From assembly GCA_963691705.1 (NCBI GenBank), contig OY829545.1:43263475-43327474 (forward strand): DNA of 64,000 nucleotides, in the 5' to 3' direction. Made by a program: the position numbers and the translations under genes. Shown here piece by piece: positions 20,462 through 30,206 of this stretch. The notes beneath the pieces were generated by a model. The model saw only the letters and a list, made by a program, of their open reading frames with translations. It was not told where the DNA came from and did no database searches. Source of the stretch: Viola odorata (Eukaryota; Streptophyta; Magnoliopsida; Malpighiales; Violaceae). Every line of letters begins with the position of its first letter. The stretch's first letter is position 1.

Positions 20462-22240
20462 CAAGTCTTTCCCTGTAAAAATTCTCGAGATAAGAAATCA
20501 GGTAAAGAGTTATTTTCTCCTTTTATAAATTCAATTTCAAAATCAAAGTTTGACAATAAAGCTTGCCATCGGGCAAAGATTTGTTTAGAAACTATATTTT
20601 GAACATCTTTTTCTAAAATATATTTGGCACTTTTACAATCAATTCTTAATAAGAATTTTTTATTGAATAAGTCATCTTGGAAATTAAATATGCATAATAC
20701 TATAGATAAAATTTCTTTTTTAATTGTTGAATAATTCTTTTGTGAAGCAATCCATATTCCTGAACAATATCTAATTAATTGTTCTTTTTCATGTTCCTTT
20801 TGTTTTAATATTCCTCCATAATCGATATCAGATGCGTCTGTTTCTACTATTAGATCAGCTAAAGGGTTAGGGATTCCCAAACAGGGGAGGTTTTTAATTT
20901 TTTCTTTAATATTTTTAACAATAAGTGTCATATTTTCATTCCATGCTGGAGGATTTTTTCTAAGTCTTTGATATAATGGTAAACAAGTAGTTCTTAGATT
21001 TTTAATAAAGTCTGATACATAATTCAGACATCCCAAAAATCGTTGTAATTGTTTTTATCTTTGATTTCATCGGGAAATTTATCTGTGAATTCTATTGATC
21101 TGCTTATTGGTTTAATTGTTTCTTGGTAAATATCAAATCCTAAGAATCTGATTTTTGTTTGACATAATTTTAATTTAGTAGCTGAGACTACCAATCCGTT
21201 TTCTTTTAGTATTTTTAAGAATTTGTTTAAATGATTAAAATGTTCTGTTATGGATTTTGAGAATACTAGTACATCATCTATATATACAATAGTGAATTTT
21301 GTATATGGATTTAGTATATCATTCATTATATTTTGAAATTCTGAGGGTGCATTTTTTAATCCAAATGGCATTACATTCTATTCATAATGACCAAATGGTA
21401 CTGTGAATGCAGTTTTATATCTGTCTTTTTCAGTGATTTGGATTTGCCAAAATCCTGATTTCATATCAAATTTTGAAAATATAATTGCCCCGTTTAGTCT
21501 TTTGATTAAATCTCTTTTATTAGGTATAGGATATCTTATCCATTGTAATGCTTTATTTAAAGGTTTATAATTAATTACTAGTCTTGCAGCTCCTCTTTCT
21601 ATTTCCGCTTGATTTTGAACATAAAAAGCAGCACAAGACCATGGAGATTTACTTGGTCTTATGAGTTTTTTCTTTAATAGAGTATCTATTTCTTGTTTAC
21701 AGTATTCTAATAATTCTTTATTCATTTGTATAGGTCTGGCTTTGGTAGGTATATTTTTTTCATTAAAATCTTTTTCGTATGGTAATTCTATTATATGTTT
21801 CTTTCTATGCCAAAAAGCGTTTGGAAGTTCAAAGCATACTTCTTTTTCAAATAGATTTTGAAAATATTTTATCTTTTCGATATTATTCTGATTTTGTAGT
21901 TCTTCTTCAATTCTTTTAAAGTTTATTTCTTTTGTTAAAAAATGTAAATGCTTTTTCTTTTGAATTACCATAATATCTTTTGAGATGGAATAATTTTTTA
22001 ATACATCAATCTTTCTGTTGAGGTTTTTGGATAAATGGGAAACAAATTTCTGTATCAAATTTTTTAGTTTTTATACCTTCACTATCCACATTAAATGGAT
22101 AGATTTGAGTAATAAAAGGAGTTCATAATATTATTTTTTGATTTAAATTTTTTACGAGAATAAATGAATTTCTTAGACAGAATCCCTTATTGCATATATT
22201 TACATTGGAAAGTTTATAATTAATCTGAAGTTTAGATCTA
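20461..22240 (-). pseudogene. Protease C-terminal part, reverse transcriptase and RNase H, copy 1 (broken)
   Basis: This is the C-terminal half of ORF1, which copies viral RNA into DNA. Order on the - strand: post-active-site protease segment (about 22,235-22,060), RT (about 21,960-21,100) with RLVINYKPLN, FDMKSGFWQI, MPFGLKNAPSEF and the catalytic YIDD near 21,284-21,273, connection, then RNase H with ETDASD near 20,850, YCSG and FLLRIDCKSAKY, ending LSREFLQGKT and TGA at 20,463-20,461. Breaks are a TGA at 22,125-22,123, a frameshift near 22,015, a TAG at 21,380-21,378 and a frameshift near 21,050. The last open stretch (21,036-20,461) is intact through RNase H. The protease active site lies beyond the junction at 22,240 and is missing. 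Confidence 0.9.
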
Positions 22241-22242
22241 TT

Positions 22243-22492
22243 AGCTCGACATACAGAACATCCACATCCATCATCCTCAACTCTGCCAGCTCCCTCTTTC
22301 CGATCTGAGAATTTATTGCTAGCGGAGCCACTTGCCAGCACTTCCGGTGGCGGTAGAGGTAAGAATATTGATTGGAATGTTATTTCTTACATTGGAGAAG
22401 AAGCCAATTTGGGTGCTTGGTCAGCCAGTAAATCCGTTGGTCAGCCCACAGGAAGGGTGGTCCCGGTGGTGGTCCCAACAAAAAAGGTGTAA
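22243..22492 (+). pseudogene. ORF-X 3' part
   Basis: An open frame reads HPSSSTLPAPSF and on to a Gly/Ala/Val-rich end, VVPVVVPTKKV, stopping at TAA (22,490-22,492). PSSSTLPAPS matches ORF-X of copy 1 near 18,085, which identifies the cistron. A consensus-like splice donor (AG|GTAAGA at 22,357-22,363) lies inside it. The start is cut off by the inversion junction. Confidence 0.6.
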
Positions 22493-22574
22493 TCTCGGAA
22501 GCAAGAAATAATATTACTAATTAATACTGTTATCTCTATTTCCCTATAAGATACCTAAATAAAATCCGTTTACC

Positions 22575-23543
22575 ATGAAGCATATCGCAAAATTCCTGGT
22601 AGGATCCAATAATCATTTCAACGAAAATATATTTGACCACAATTTAGAAGAATATAACAGACAAGAATATCACATAGCAAAAATTGAACAACAATTGCAA
22701 AATTGGACCATACCTAAGGAACCAAAAAAGAAAATATATCAAATAGGAACACTAGATTTATTTCAAGATTATTTAATAGAAACTACCGAACAAACTATAC
22801 CAATAAATCCTCAAATTGAGACTATTCAATTAATCGAATCTCATCAGATAGAAACTGTTAAGCAAAAATATAAATTTTTGCATATTGGATTAATACAAAT
22901 AGCCGTAAAACCTTTACATCGACAAGGTTTAGATTCCCCAATATTAATGTGCCTAAGGGACGCGAGATTTCAAAAATTCAATGATTCCTTATTAGCCGTT
23001 TTCCAATCAAATTTGGTTAAAGGACCAGTCTATTTTAATTGTTATCCAAACTTTTCAATATCTCTATTTGATCCAAACATTTTAAAAACTTTAACTTTAA
23101 ATATTAAAACTCCAGATAACATGATTAAAGACTCTAGAAATATAGCATTAATATACAGAATATATTACAAGGTAATGACAACTAATATAAATCCTAAAGC
23201 TATAAAACATTCTCCAAAAAATGAAACACTTTTAATCGAAGCTAATACGGAACATGCTATGATACAAACGCCAAAATTATTACAATGGAACCAAGTTACT
23301 TTACCCAATGAATGGATTTTATCTAAAGCAAACGAATCACAAGCCATAATACCACGAACACAACCAGTAAAAATAGAAGAAGATGAATATGGAAATATAA
23401 GATTAATATTTGAATCACATCTTGAACATTTAAACACAACTAGTTTTAGAAGATCAGTAAGTAATATCGAAAGACCAATTTTATCCAGATCTTTATCAGG
23501 ATCGATACTAAGAGGTGTTGATTTTAACAAAAATATTCCATGA
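22575..23543 (+). pseudogene. Viral movement protein region of ORF1
   Basis: The product belongs to the 30K-type movement proteins that carry plant viruses through plasmodesmata. The frame of 322 codons starts at the first ATG after the spacer. The core at about residues 98-185 contains KFLHIGLIQIAVKPLHRQGL, LRDARF and FQSNLVKGPVYFNCYPNFSI, a pattern I recognise from caulimovirid movement proteins. The N terminus is acidic with a possible coiled coil, and the C terminus is Arg/Ser-rich. The frame ends at TGA (23,541-23,543), and the same frame stays open beyond it through a linker into the coat-protein region. The stop therefore most likely interrupts a polyprotein rather than ending a native cistron. 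Confidence 0.85.
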
Positions 23544-24627
23544 CCATATTATCAAAATATAGATCAAAATAGTGAACAAGAAATTATAAGATCACCATCT
23601 CCTATGCATAGTGATATGAGATATTTAAATCAACTAAATATGATTAAGACTGACAAATATAAAATAGATAAAGAAAGATTAAGAAAAGAATTTTATGATC
23701 CTTCAAAAATTGGACTAAGAAAACAATTTTTTAAAACCTTTACTAAAGAAGAAAAAGATTATATTCAGGAAAGATTTTATAAAGATCTAGAAGAATTACA
23801 AATTCATATTCCATTTTTCACTTGGTTTCAAAAACAATCAGATTTACACGATATAAAAAACATCAACGTAATAAAATCTGCAAAGCAGATATGGAAAACT
23901 GCCTTAGATACAAAAGTAGAATCTGTATATCCTCCATTAGAAGAAGTACATATAACACATCATAATAACATCATCTCAGCTTCACCATTTAAACACATTC
24001 CTGAAGAAACCAGAGATATAAATCTAAAAGATATTAAAAACATTCAAAACCAAAATAATTATACAAACCTCATGCTAAATACTTTAGCAACACAAATAAC
24101 TACTGTAGAAGCAAATCTTCCTCCACCTATTCAATTTAAAAGTACTACAGTAGGAGCAGAAACCAGTAAGAAACAAGAAAAAATGAACATTCTTACTCAA
24201 CCTTTGTTCAAACCAATTCAAATGACTAATTCTGAAATAATGAATTTTAAATTTAAAAAAGAAGATGAATATTTAGATATAATAAATAAAAAATTAGATA
24301 AAATAAATATAAAATCTAAAAATCAAATTTCAGTATTAACAGAAGAAATTGAAGAAAAAGATATAAAAGATATCTCAGAACAATTTCAGGAATTAGAAAT
24401 TAATAAACTAAGAACTAAAAATTACCAAAAACCTAGAATAAAACACTTTTATCCTGGACCAACCTTTCCTGATGTACAATCAGAGGATATAAATACCAGA
24501 ACTCAATATAACTACGATGGTCAAAGTATTTTAGAATGGAATTTAGATGGACAAAGTGAGCATAATATAATAACCATGTTAGAAAATATGATGATGGCAA
24601 CTACCGCATATAAAACAAGAGGAAATT
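23544..24627 (+). pseudogene. Coat-protein N-terminal region of ORF1, truncated
   Basis: In frame with the movement protein beyond its TGA. From 23,604 it shows IDKERLRKEF, IHIPFFTWF, VYPPLEE, NIQNQNNYTNLMLNTL, KNQISVLTEE, KHFYPGPTFPDVQSE and EWNLDGQSEHNI, collinear with the first ~345 residues of the 824-residue frame of copy 2. Homology ends after AYKTRGN; the last codons and the TAG come from the inserted TPT1 segment. The zinc knuckle and protease are missing. Confidence 0.85.
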
Positions 24628-24795
24628 TCAGGTAGAAAATTTGCTATTTTTTTAAATTTTGGACTTTTTCATTTCAATCAGAAAACTGGAAAACGTGTTT
24701 ACTTCGCACTAACTCTAAATTTTTCAAATTTGAAAAACTAAAAAATGTGTTTACTTCGCAGTAATTTCCAATTTTTTGAAAAATGAAAATGTGTT

Positions 24796-25150
24796 TGGGC
24801 GTTATGACGCTTGATCCTGGGAATCATGACTCTTGAGCCTAGGCGTCATTATGCTTGATCTTGGGTGTCATGACGCTGACTTAATTTTGATAGAACCCAT
24901 CACTTCTGTTTGGGGCGTCATGACGTATGAGCCTGGGAGTCATGGTGCTGGGATATTTTCGCAAAACCGTCACTTCTGTTTAGGACGTCATGACGCTTGA
25001 GCCTGAGCGTCATGACGCTCTGATGTTTTCGCAAGAACCCATCTCTTCTGTTTGGGGCGTCATGACGCTTGAGCCTAGGCGTCATGACACTGGTATGATT
25101 TTCGCAAAAAACCATAAATTCTATTTGGGGCGTCATGACACTAATATATA
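24796..25150. repeat. Palindrome-cored minisatellite (copy B)
   Basis: Same organisation as 13,845-14,185, with GCGTCATGACGC-type cores. Unit number is unchanged and only single-base differences were noted. Confidence 0.85.
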
Positions 25151-25547
25151 TCATCAATCTACTAATATTCCATTACATATAAATATACTAATTCATATTT
25201 TTACATGAAAATAAAATACATATAAAATAGTTTTATTGTTCATTGCGCAAATATTGAGAAAACGTAAATGCACACCTTTATCAAGGGACATGTAATTCAA
25301 ATTGCAGAAACTATGCTGTAAACGAAACAAGACTGTCATGTGTTTAATTTCATCAACAACACCATGTGAATCAAACACAAAAAATCTCAGGTAAAGGAAC
25401 GATTTAATTTTAGTGGTAACAAGATTTGATTTCAATTGATACAAGGCTTTAAAAAGTTAATTTTATTTACATAACATGGCAAGATAACTATCTAATTTCT
25501 TAAGAAGAAAAAGCGAGAAGAGAAGCCAATCATCTTCCCCACGAAAA

Positions 25548-26290
25548 TTAGATTTGAGCTTGAAAAGTTATAGGGTGTCTATCTGGCCATGGTTTTATCC
25601 TTTCGAAGTACTTGACAGGCACAACACCATCAAAACCTTCCGTCAATATCACCCTATTGTCTGAAATGTAAAGCTTCATTCCATCTGCAAACACCATAAA
25701 CACCGAAGTAGAAAAAGCACATCAAGGAAAACAGCATGTACAACTTAAACAACTCACAATTTACTTAGCTAAGTTTAGAAGTTCAAATCATACCTTCAAG
25801 AGCTTTTCTCACATCCAGGAATATCAAAACATTAACATTCCGTCTCATACCTAAGAGTAACTAAAAAATGATTTTCATAGATTGTATATATTGATCATGG
25901 GTGAATTGGAAGTACAAGCTTGACAAGATATTCACGCCATGCCTTTATTACAACAACTCAACAAGCCATTACAAATTCAAGCATGCTATAAGGAAAATCT
26001 CCTCACAAAGCTTACCACTAATTACTTCACCATTTGTTGGCAAGCCACAAGAAAAGTGAACGTGCAACCTTTGCATGCACTTTAAACTAGACTCCAATAT
26101 TGATTCCAGATTCTTCTTATAGGTACCATGTACACACACTATGATTGCAGAGATAGCAGAAATTAAACTAAAGGATAAGCCACTATATGAAAAAAAAAAA
26201 AACAAGCTAGATTACACAGGAATAAGCATTTGTACCTGGGACCTCCTCAACTGAAGGGATTGGTCTCAATAAACTTTCAGTTTCAACTGT
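25548..26290 (-). pseudogene. TPT1: tRNA 2'-phosphotransferase (TPT1/KptA family) fragment, copy B
   Basis: Four exons on the - strand: 26,290-26,236, 26,138-26,016, 25,850-25,794 and 25,684-25,548, ending in TAA. All visible splice sites are GT/AG, including the donor after exon 25,850-25,794 that is mutated in copy A. Motifs are SLLRPIPSVEEVP, CVHGTYKKNLESILE, RLHVHFSCGLP, NVLIFLDVRKAL and VILTEGFDGVVPVKYF. The IRANQGH exon present in copy A is missing because the segment stops at 26,673 within the preceding intron. It differs from A at several residues (S for G before LKCM, C for Y in HFSCGLP, E for K in ILTEGF) and is not a simple derivative of A as it now stands. It is not functional: no start, no N-terminal half. 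Confidence 0.85.
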
Positions 26291-26673
26291 CTGCAGACAC
26301 ATAAGAAACAGAGTCAAATGGATTAAAACATTTGATTATATTTTATTCCAACAAGAAACGTGAATTTTTATTTTTCTTTCTCCAAGGCCATACAATAGAA
26401 ACCTCGTGATTAAAAGGCAAAAACTCCTCAATTTGGATGAGTAAAATACATGAATCTTAGAATTTTAATTAGAGTCCATAAAAGAACAAACTTCCATCTA
26501 TAAAACACACAGATTAAGAACCACAAGTACTAAAATTGGCCAATTTTAGCAGATCACTCGTAACATCTCATGCTTGCACAAGTACAAACATGGAAAATTA
26601 GAGCCCCATCAGTAAACATTTTATTTTTTCATGTTTTCATGCATTCCAAACAACATGAAATACATCAGAAATA

Positions 26674-27081
26674 GATTACATTTCTCTAAACTAAGAGATA
26701 AGGATCTTATCTCTTTTACAATCTTTCTTTTCTTTCTAAAAGTTGTCTGCCATGATCGTCTCAGTGCCCTGCTAGCTGGTGTCGGCAAAGTTCTTTGTCT
26801 TCTTTTGATTATTGATGTCTGCCACGTCTGCTTTGTCTGAATAGCTGGAATCCTCAAACGTCTTGGTAGTCTAAGTCTTTGTTGTCGTCTGGCTTGCCAC
26901 GCGTTACTCATTCTCTGGGTAATTGATTCTTCTTGTCTTTGTCTGATAATCAATATTCTTCTCACTGTGAATTTATCTTGTGTATTGAATGCAAGGTAAA
27001 AGTCTATTTTTCTTTTTCGTCCTCGTATTAGTTTGTCTTCTGCAAAAGGAGTCATGTTTGCAGTAGCTCTTTTTTTTTTTT
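26674..27081 (-). other. Viral region downstream of ORF2, copy 2
   Basis: An open frame (27,055-26,621) is strongly Arg/Lys-rich and extends into the TPT1 segment, so its end is not viral. It corresponds in position to 18,758-19,179 of copy 1, which is upstream of the promoter. A coding role is doubtful. No TATA box remains. Confidence 0.45.
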
Positions 27082-28354
27082 TTATCTTCTTCCAAGCTCT
27101 GGATAGAGCTCGGTCATCATGTCGTTGTCATAGTTTGGGTCTGAGTTGCCTTGTGTATATGACTCTCTTCCGTCTTCATCGTCGGAGAAGTGAGATAGCT
27201 TTTCTAAGAGTTCTTCCTTCATCTTTCGTCTAGCTGCTTTTGTCGATGACTCTGCCTGAGCTGGGTCTGGTTGAAACCTTGATTGTCCTCTGGGTGGAGG
27301 ATTATCAATGGTGGATTCTGACAATGTCTTTAGGACTGCAAATCTCGAGGCCTGTTCTTGTGGAAATCTTTTCCACCATTTTACCTTGAATCGTCTGATA
27401 AGTATTGGATGTTGTTCATGCTGTCTTGTCTGCTATTTCATATTCCCAATATATTATCCACGGAATATGAAACATGAGGGTGAAACTCATTGTCTTGGGT
27501 AGATATAAATCTGGATACTTCTGAACAAAGGCTCTATATCCTTCTAAAATTGGGTCTGGAAAGCAGATCTCATGTGCACCAAAGTGATGCCACCATCTAT
27601 GGAACCATATTGGAAAGCTGGCTGAAATGTTTCTGTCAAAATGGAAGAACCACAAGTGTCCTCCTGTCGAGTATAAGAATGCATGATGCCATGCCATCTG
27701 GTAGTCATGGTAATCAAAACCTTTAGGGATAAAAGGTTGTGAAAACATTCTTTTCGTATATGGGTTCATTTTCCAGTCTGTTGGGGTCAGGACTCTAAGA
27801 ATTCTGCATTTCGAGTATGAATATCTATCTGGTCTTGCCTCAGTAGATTCATGAGTAATTTCTACTAAGTCAGTGTCTACTAAAATAAAGTCATAAAAGT
27901 TTCTGGTTTTTTTTAGGTCTGTCGGGATGTAGTGAAAGTCTTTAGGAAACAGGTTTGAGGTGATGGATCTTAAATTTGACCCATATTCTAGTTCAATATA
28001 TCCGATATTTTTGGCAAAAGGCTTGAGTATTGGGCCTGATTTGTCTTGGACTTTTGTCTGGTATGTCTGGTTTTGTGGTCTTGGTATATTGCCTAATACA
28101 GTTGATCTTTGGGTTATTGAGGCTGGTGATTTAGGTGGTTGGACTTGTAGGGCTGGTATAAGTCTAGAAGGAGTTCTTGGGCCTGTAATTCCTTGTAGGA
28201 ACAGGTTTGGGTCTAATGTCTTTGAGGTAAGCGTTTGTGGTCTTGGTGTTTGTGGTCTTAGGTTGTCAAATCTGTTTGGTGAGTCTGGTATGCCCGATAT
28301 TGTCATTGCATACGAGGCCTTTGTCTTCTTCTTTGAATCCATTTTGGTCGTCAT
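27082..28354 (-). pseudogene. ORF2, uncharacterised viral protein, copy 2 (one frameshift)
   Basis: The start is placed at the ATG at 28,354 because the upstream part of the open frame only shadows the RNase H tail. Order: basic N terminus (KKKTKASYAM), Pro-rich linker, GYIELEYGSNLRSI, FPKDFHYIP, YDFILVDTDLVEI, YSYSKCRILRVL, MNPYTKRMFSQPF, DYHDYQMAWHHAFLY, WFFHF, FPIWFHRWWHHFGAHE, FTLMFHIPWII. The frame closes at 27,416; a one-base shift near 27,425 moves the continuation FKVKWWKRFPQEQA into another frame, which runs to the acidic tail NSDPNYDNDMMTELYPEL and stops at 27,082. The same order and tail in copy 1 support a single protein of about 425 residues. It is rich in Trp and aromatic residues; no enzymatic motif is recognised. 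Confidence 0.75.
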
Positions 28355-30206
28355 TTTTCTTCCCCTGTAGAAATTCTCTCGATAGAAAGTTTGGTAAAGA
28401 GTTGTCTTTTCCTGAGATGTATTGTATTTCAAAATCAAAATTTGAAAGTAGAGCTTGCCATCTGGCAAAAATCTATTTTACAACAAGGTTTTTTACGTCC
28501 TTTTCTAAAACAAATTTTGCACTTTGACAATCAATTCTTAAAAGGAATTTTTTGTTGAAAACATCATCTTGAAATTTGTTGATGCATAAAACAATGGCTA
28601 AAATTTCTTTCTTTATAGTTGAATAATTCTTTTGAGATTCTATCCATAATCCTGAACAGTATCTGATTAATTGTTCTTTTCCTTCAATCTCTTGTTTTAG
28701 TATTCCTCCGTATCCTATGTCTGATGCGTCTGTTTCTACTATTAGTTTTGCCAAAGGGTCTGGAATTCCTAAGCATGGAAGGTTTTTAACCTTTTCTTTG
28801 ATTAGTTTTACTACTGCAGTGTGTTCTTCTGTCCACTCAGTAGGAGTCTTTTTTAGTCTTGCATATAAAATTGAACAAGTTAATCTAAGGTCTTTTATAA
28901 AGTCTGAAACATAATTTAAACATCCAAGAAATCTTTGTAGTTGAGTTTTGTCTTTTATCTCGTCTGGGAATTTACTAGCAAATTCTATTGATCTACTTAT
29001 AGGACTAAACATTCCTTGATGAATGTTGAATCCTAAAAATCTTATGTTAGTCTGACATAGTTTCAGCTTTGATGCTGATACTACAAGTCCATTTTCTCTT
29101 AATATCTTTAAAATTTTGTTAAGATGACGGAAGTGCTCAGTTACTGATCTTGAGAAGACTAACACATCATCAATGTATACTATAGTAAATTTAGTGTATG
29201 GGTTTAAAATGTCATTCATCATTTTTTGAAATTCTGAAGGTGCATTTTTTAAGCCAAAAGGCATTACATTCCATTCGTAATGTCCTAATGGAACTATGAA
29301 TGTTGTCTTATATCTATCTTCTTCTTTGATTTGGATTTGCCAAAATCTAGATTTCATGTCAAACTTAGAGAATATTGTTGCTCCATGTAGTCTTTTTATT
29401 AGATCTCTTTTATTAGGTATAGGGTACCTAATCCATCTAAGGGTTTTGTTTAAAGGTTTGTAATTTATTACAAGTCTAGGCGCTCCTCTTTCAAGCTCAG
29501 CATGGTTCTGTACATAAAAAGCTGCACACGACTATGGAGATTTACTGGGTCTTATTAATTTCTTGTTTAATAAAGATTGTATTTCTTCTTTACAATATCC
29601 CATTAATTCTTTATTCATCTGTATGGGTCTAGCTCTAGTGGGTATATTTTTCTCATTAAAGTCTTTTTTCATATGGTAAATCTATCACATATTTCTTTCT
29701 ATTCCAAAATGCATTTGGAACTTCTGCGCAAACTTCTTTTTCGAATCTTTCTTTTAATTCTTTAACTTTTTTCTGATTAAAGGGTGTTTGAATTTCTTCT
29801 TCTACCCTTTTATAGTTTATTTCTTTGGTAAGAGAATGTACATGTCTTCTTTTTTGTATAAGCATGATATTCTTAGTTATAGAATAGTCCTTTATAACAT
29901 TTAGATCTTTTTGTCTAGGTCTTTCTATAAATTTGAAGCAGATATCTGCACCTTTCGCTTTGGTCCAAATTCCTTCACGTTCTACTCTAAATGGACAAAT
30001 TTGTGTTAGGAATGGTGTTCCTAATATTACCTTTTGTCCTAAATCTTTAGCCAGTATGAAAGACTGTCTAAAATAGAATCCTTCTTTACAGATGTATGCT
30101 TTGATAGCTTATACTTGATGTCTAATTTTTCCCAATTTGCTGAGTATAAACGTTCTCTGGTTTTTTCATAGTACTGTGTTGGTATTAACCCTTCTAGTAT
30201 ACAGTT
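28355..30206 (-). pseudogene. Protease C-terminal part, RT and RNase H of copy 2 (broken)
   Basis: Continues ORF1 after the protease active site. Visible parts are the protease flank to about 29,900, RT with RLVINYKPLN, FDMKSRFWQI, MPFGLKNAPSEF and YIDD near 29,178-29,167, and RNase H with ETDASDIGYGG near 28,740-28,705, FLLRIDCQSAKF and FARWQALLSNFDFEI. The long open stretch is 29,357-28,473 (294 codons). Breaks are a frameshift near 30,107, a one-base insertion in a T run near 29,666, a TAG at 29,534-29,532 and a TAG ending the open stretch at 28,473-28,475, after which the RNase H tail remains readable to LSREFLQGK. The segment 29,579-29,644 is the source type of the RT piece found in each satellite monomer. 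Confidence 0.9.

Larger units (their letters stand above)
18000..22240 (-). mobile_element. Endogenous pararetrovirus copy 1, minus-strand part
   Basis: Read on the - strand from 22,240: end of the protease, RT, RNase H, ORF2, promoter with poly(A) signal, then ORF-X to about 18,000. The RT YIDD box, the RNase H ETDASD motif, the TATA box followed by AATAAA in the leader, and the absence of integrase and LTRs indicate Caulimoviridae. These viruses do not need integration, so such copies are accidental insertions. Every cistron is broken. The junction at 22,240 is with an oppositely oriented viral piece, and the left junction is with retrotransposon LTR. Confidence 0.9.
22240..24627 (+). mobile_element. 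Endogenous pararetrovirus, plus-strand part
   Basis: The ORF-X 3' part, an 82-bp spacer, the movement protein and the N-terminal coat-protein region run left to right, opposite to the adjoining copy 1. Together the two pieces cover almost a whole genome with a short overlap in ORF-X; only the middle and end of the coat-protein region and the protease active site are missing. The right end stops at GGAAAT, where TPT1-segment DNA begins. Confidence 0.85.
24622..26673. mobile_element. Second copy of the TPT1-bearing segment (copy B), internal fragment
   Basis: Collinear and nearly identical with 13,671-15,741, from gaaatttcaggtag to catcagaaata. It lacks the outer inverted end (CGTTTACTTCGG) and everything right of 15,741, so it did not arrive as a complete TIR element. 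A 20-30-bp stretch of copy A near 15,505-15,530 is absent from B. Both flanks are viral: the coat-protein frame on the left and the ORF2/promoter-proximal region of copy 2 on the right. Confidence 0.9.

Noticed and set aside
26621..27055. 144-codon Arg/Lys-rich frame as an independent viral gene
   Set aside because: It crosses the junction into TPT1 copy B, and the corresponding region of copy 1 is poorly conserved and lies upstream of the promoter.
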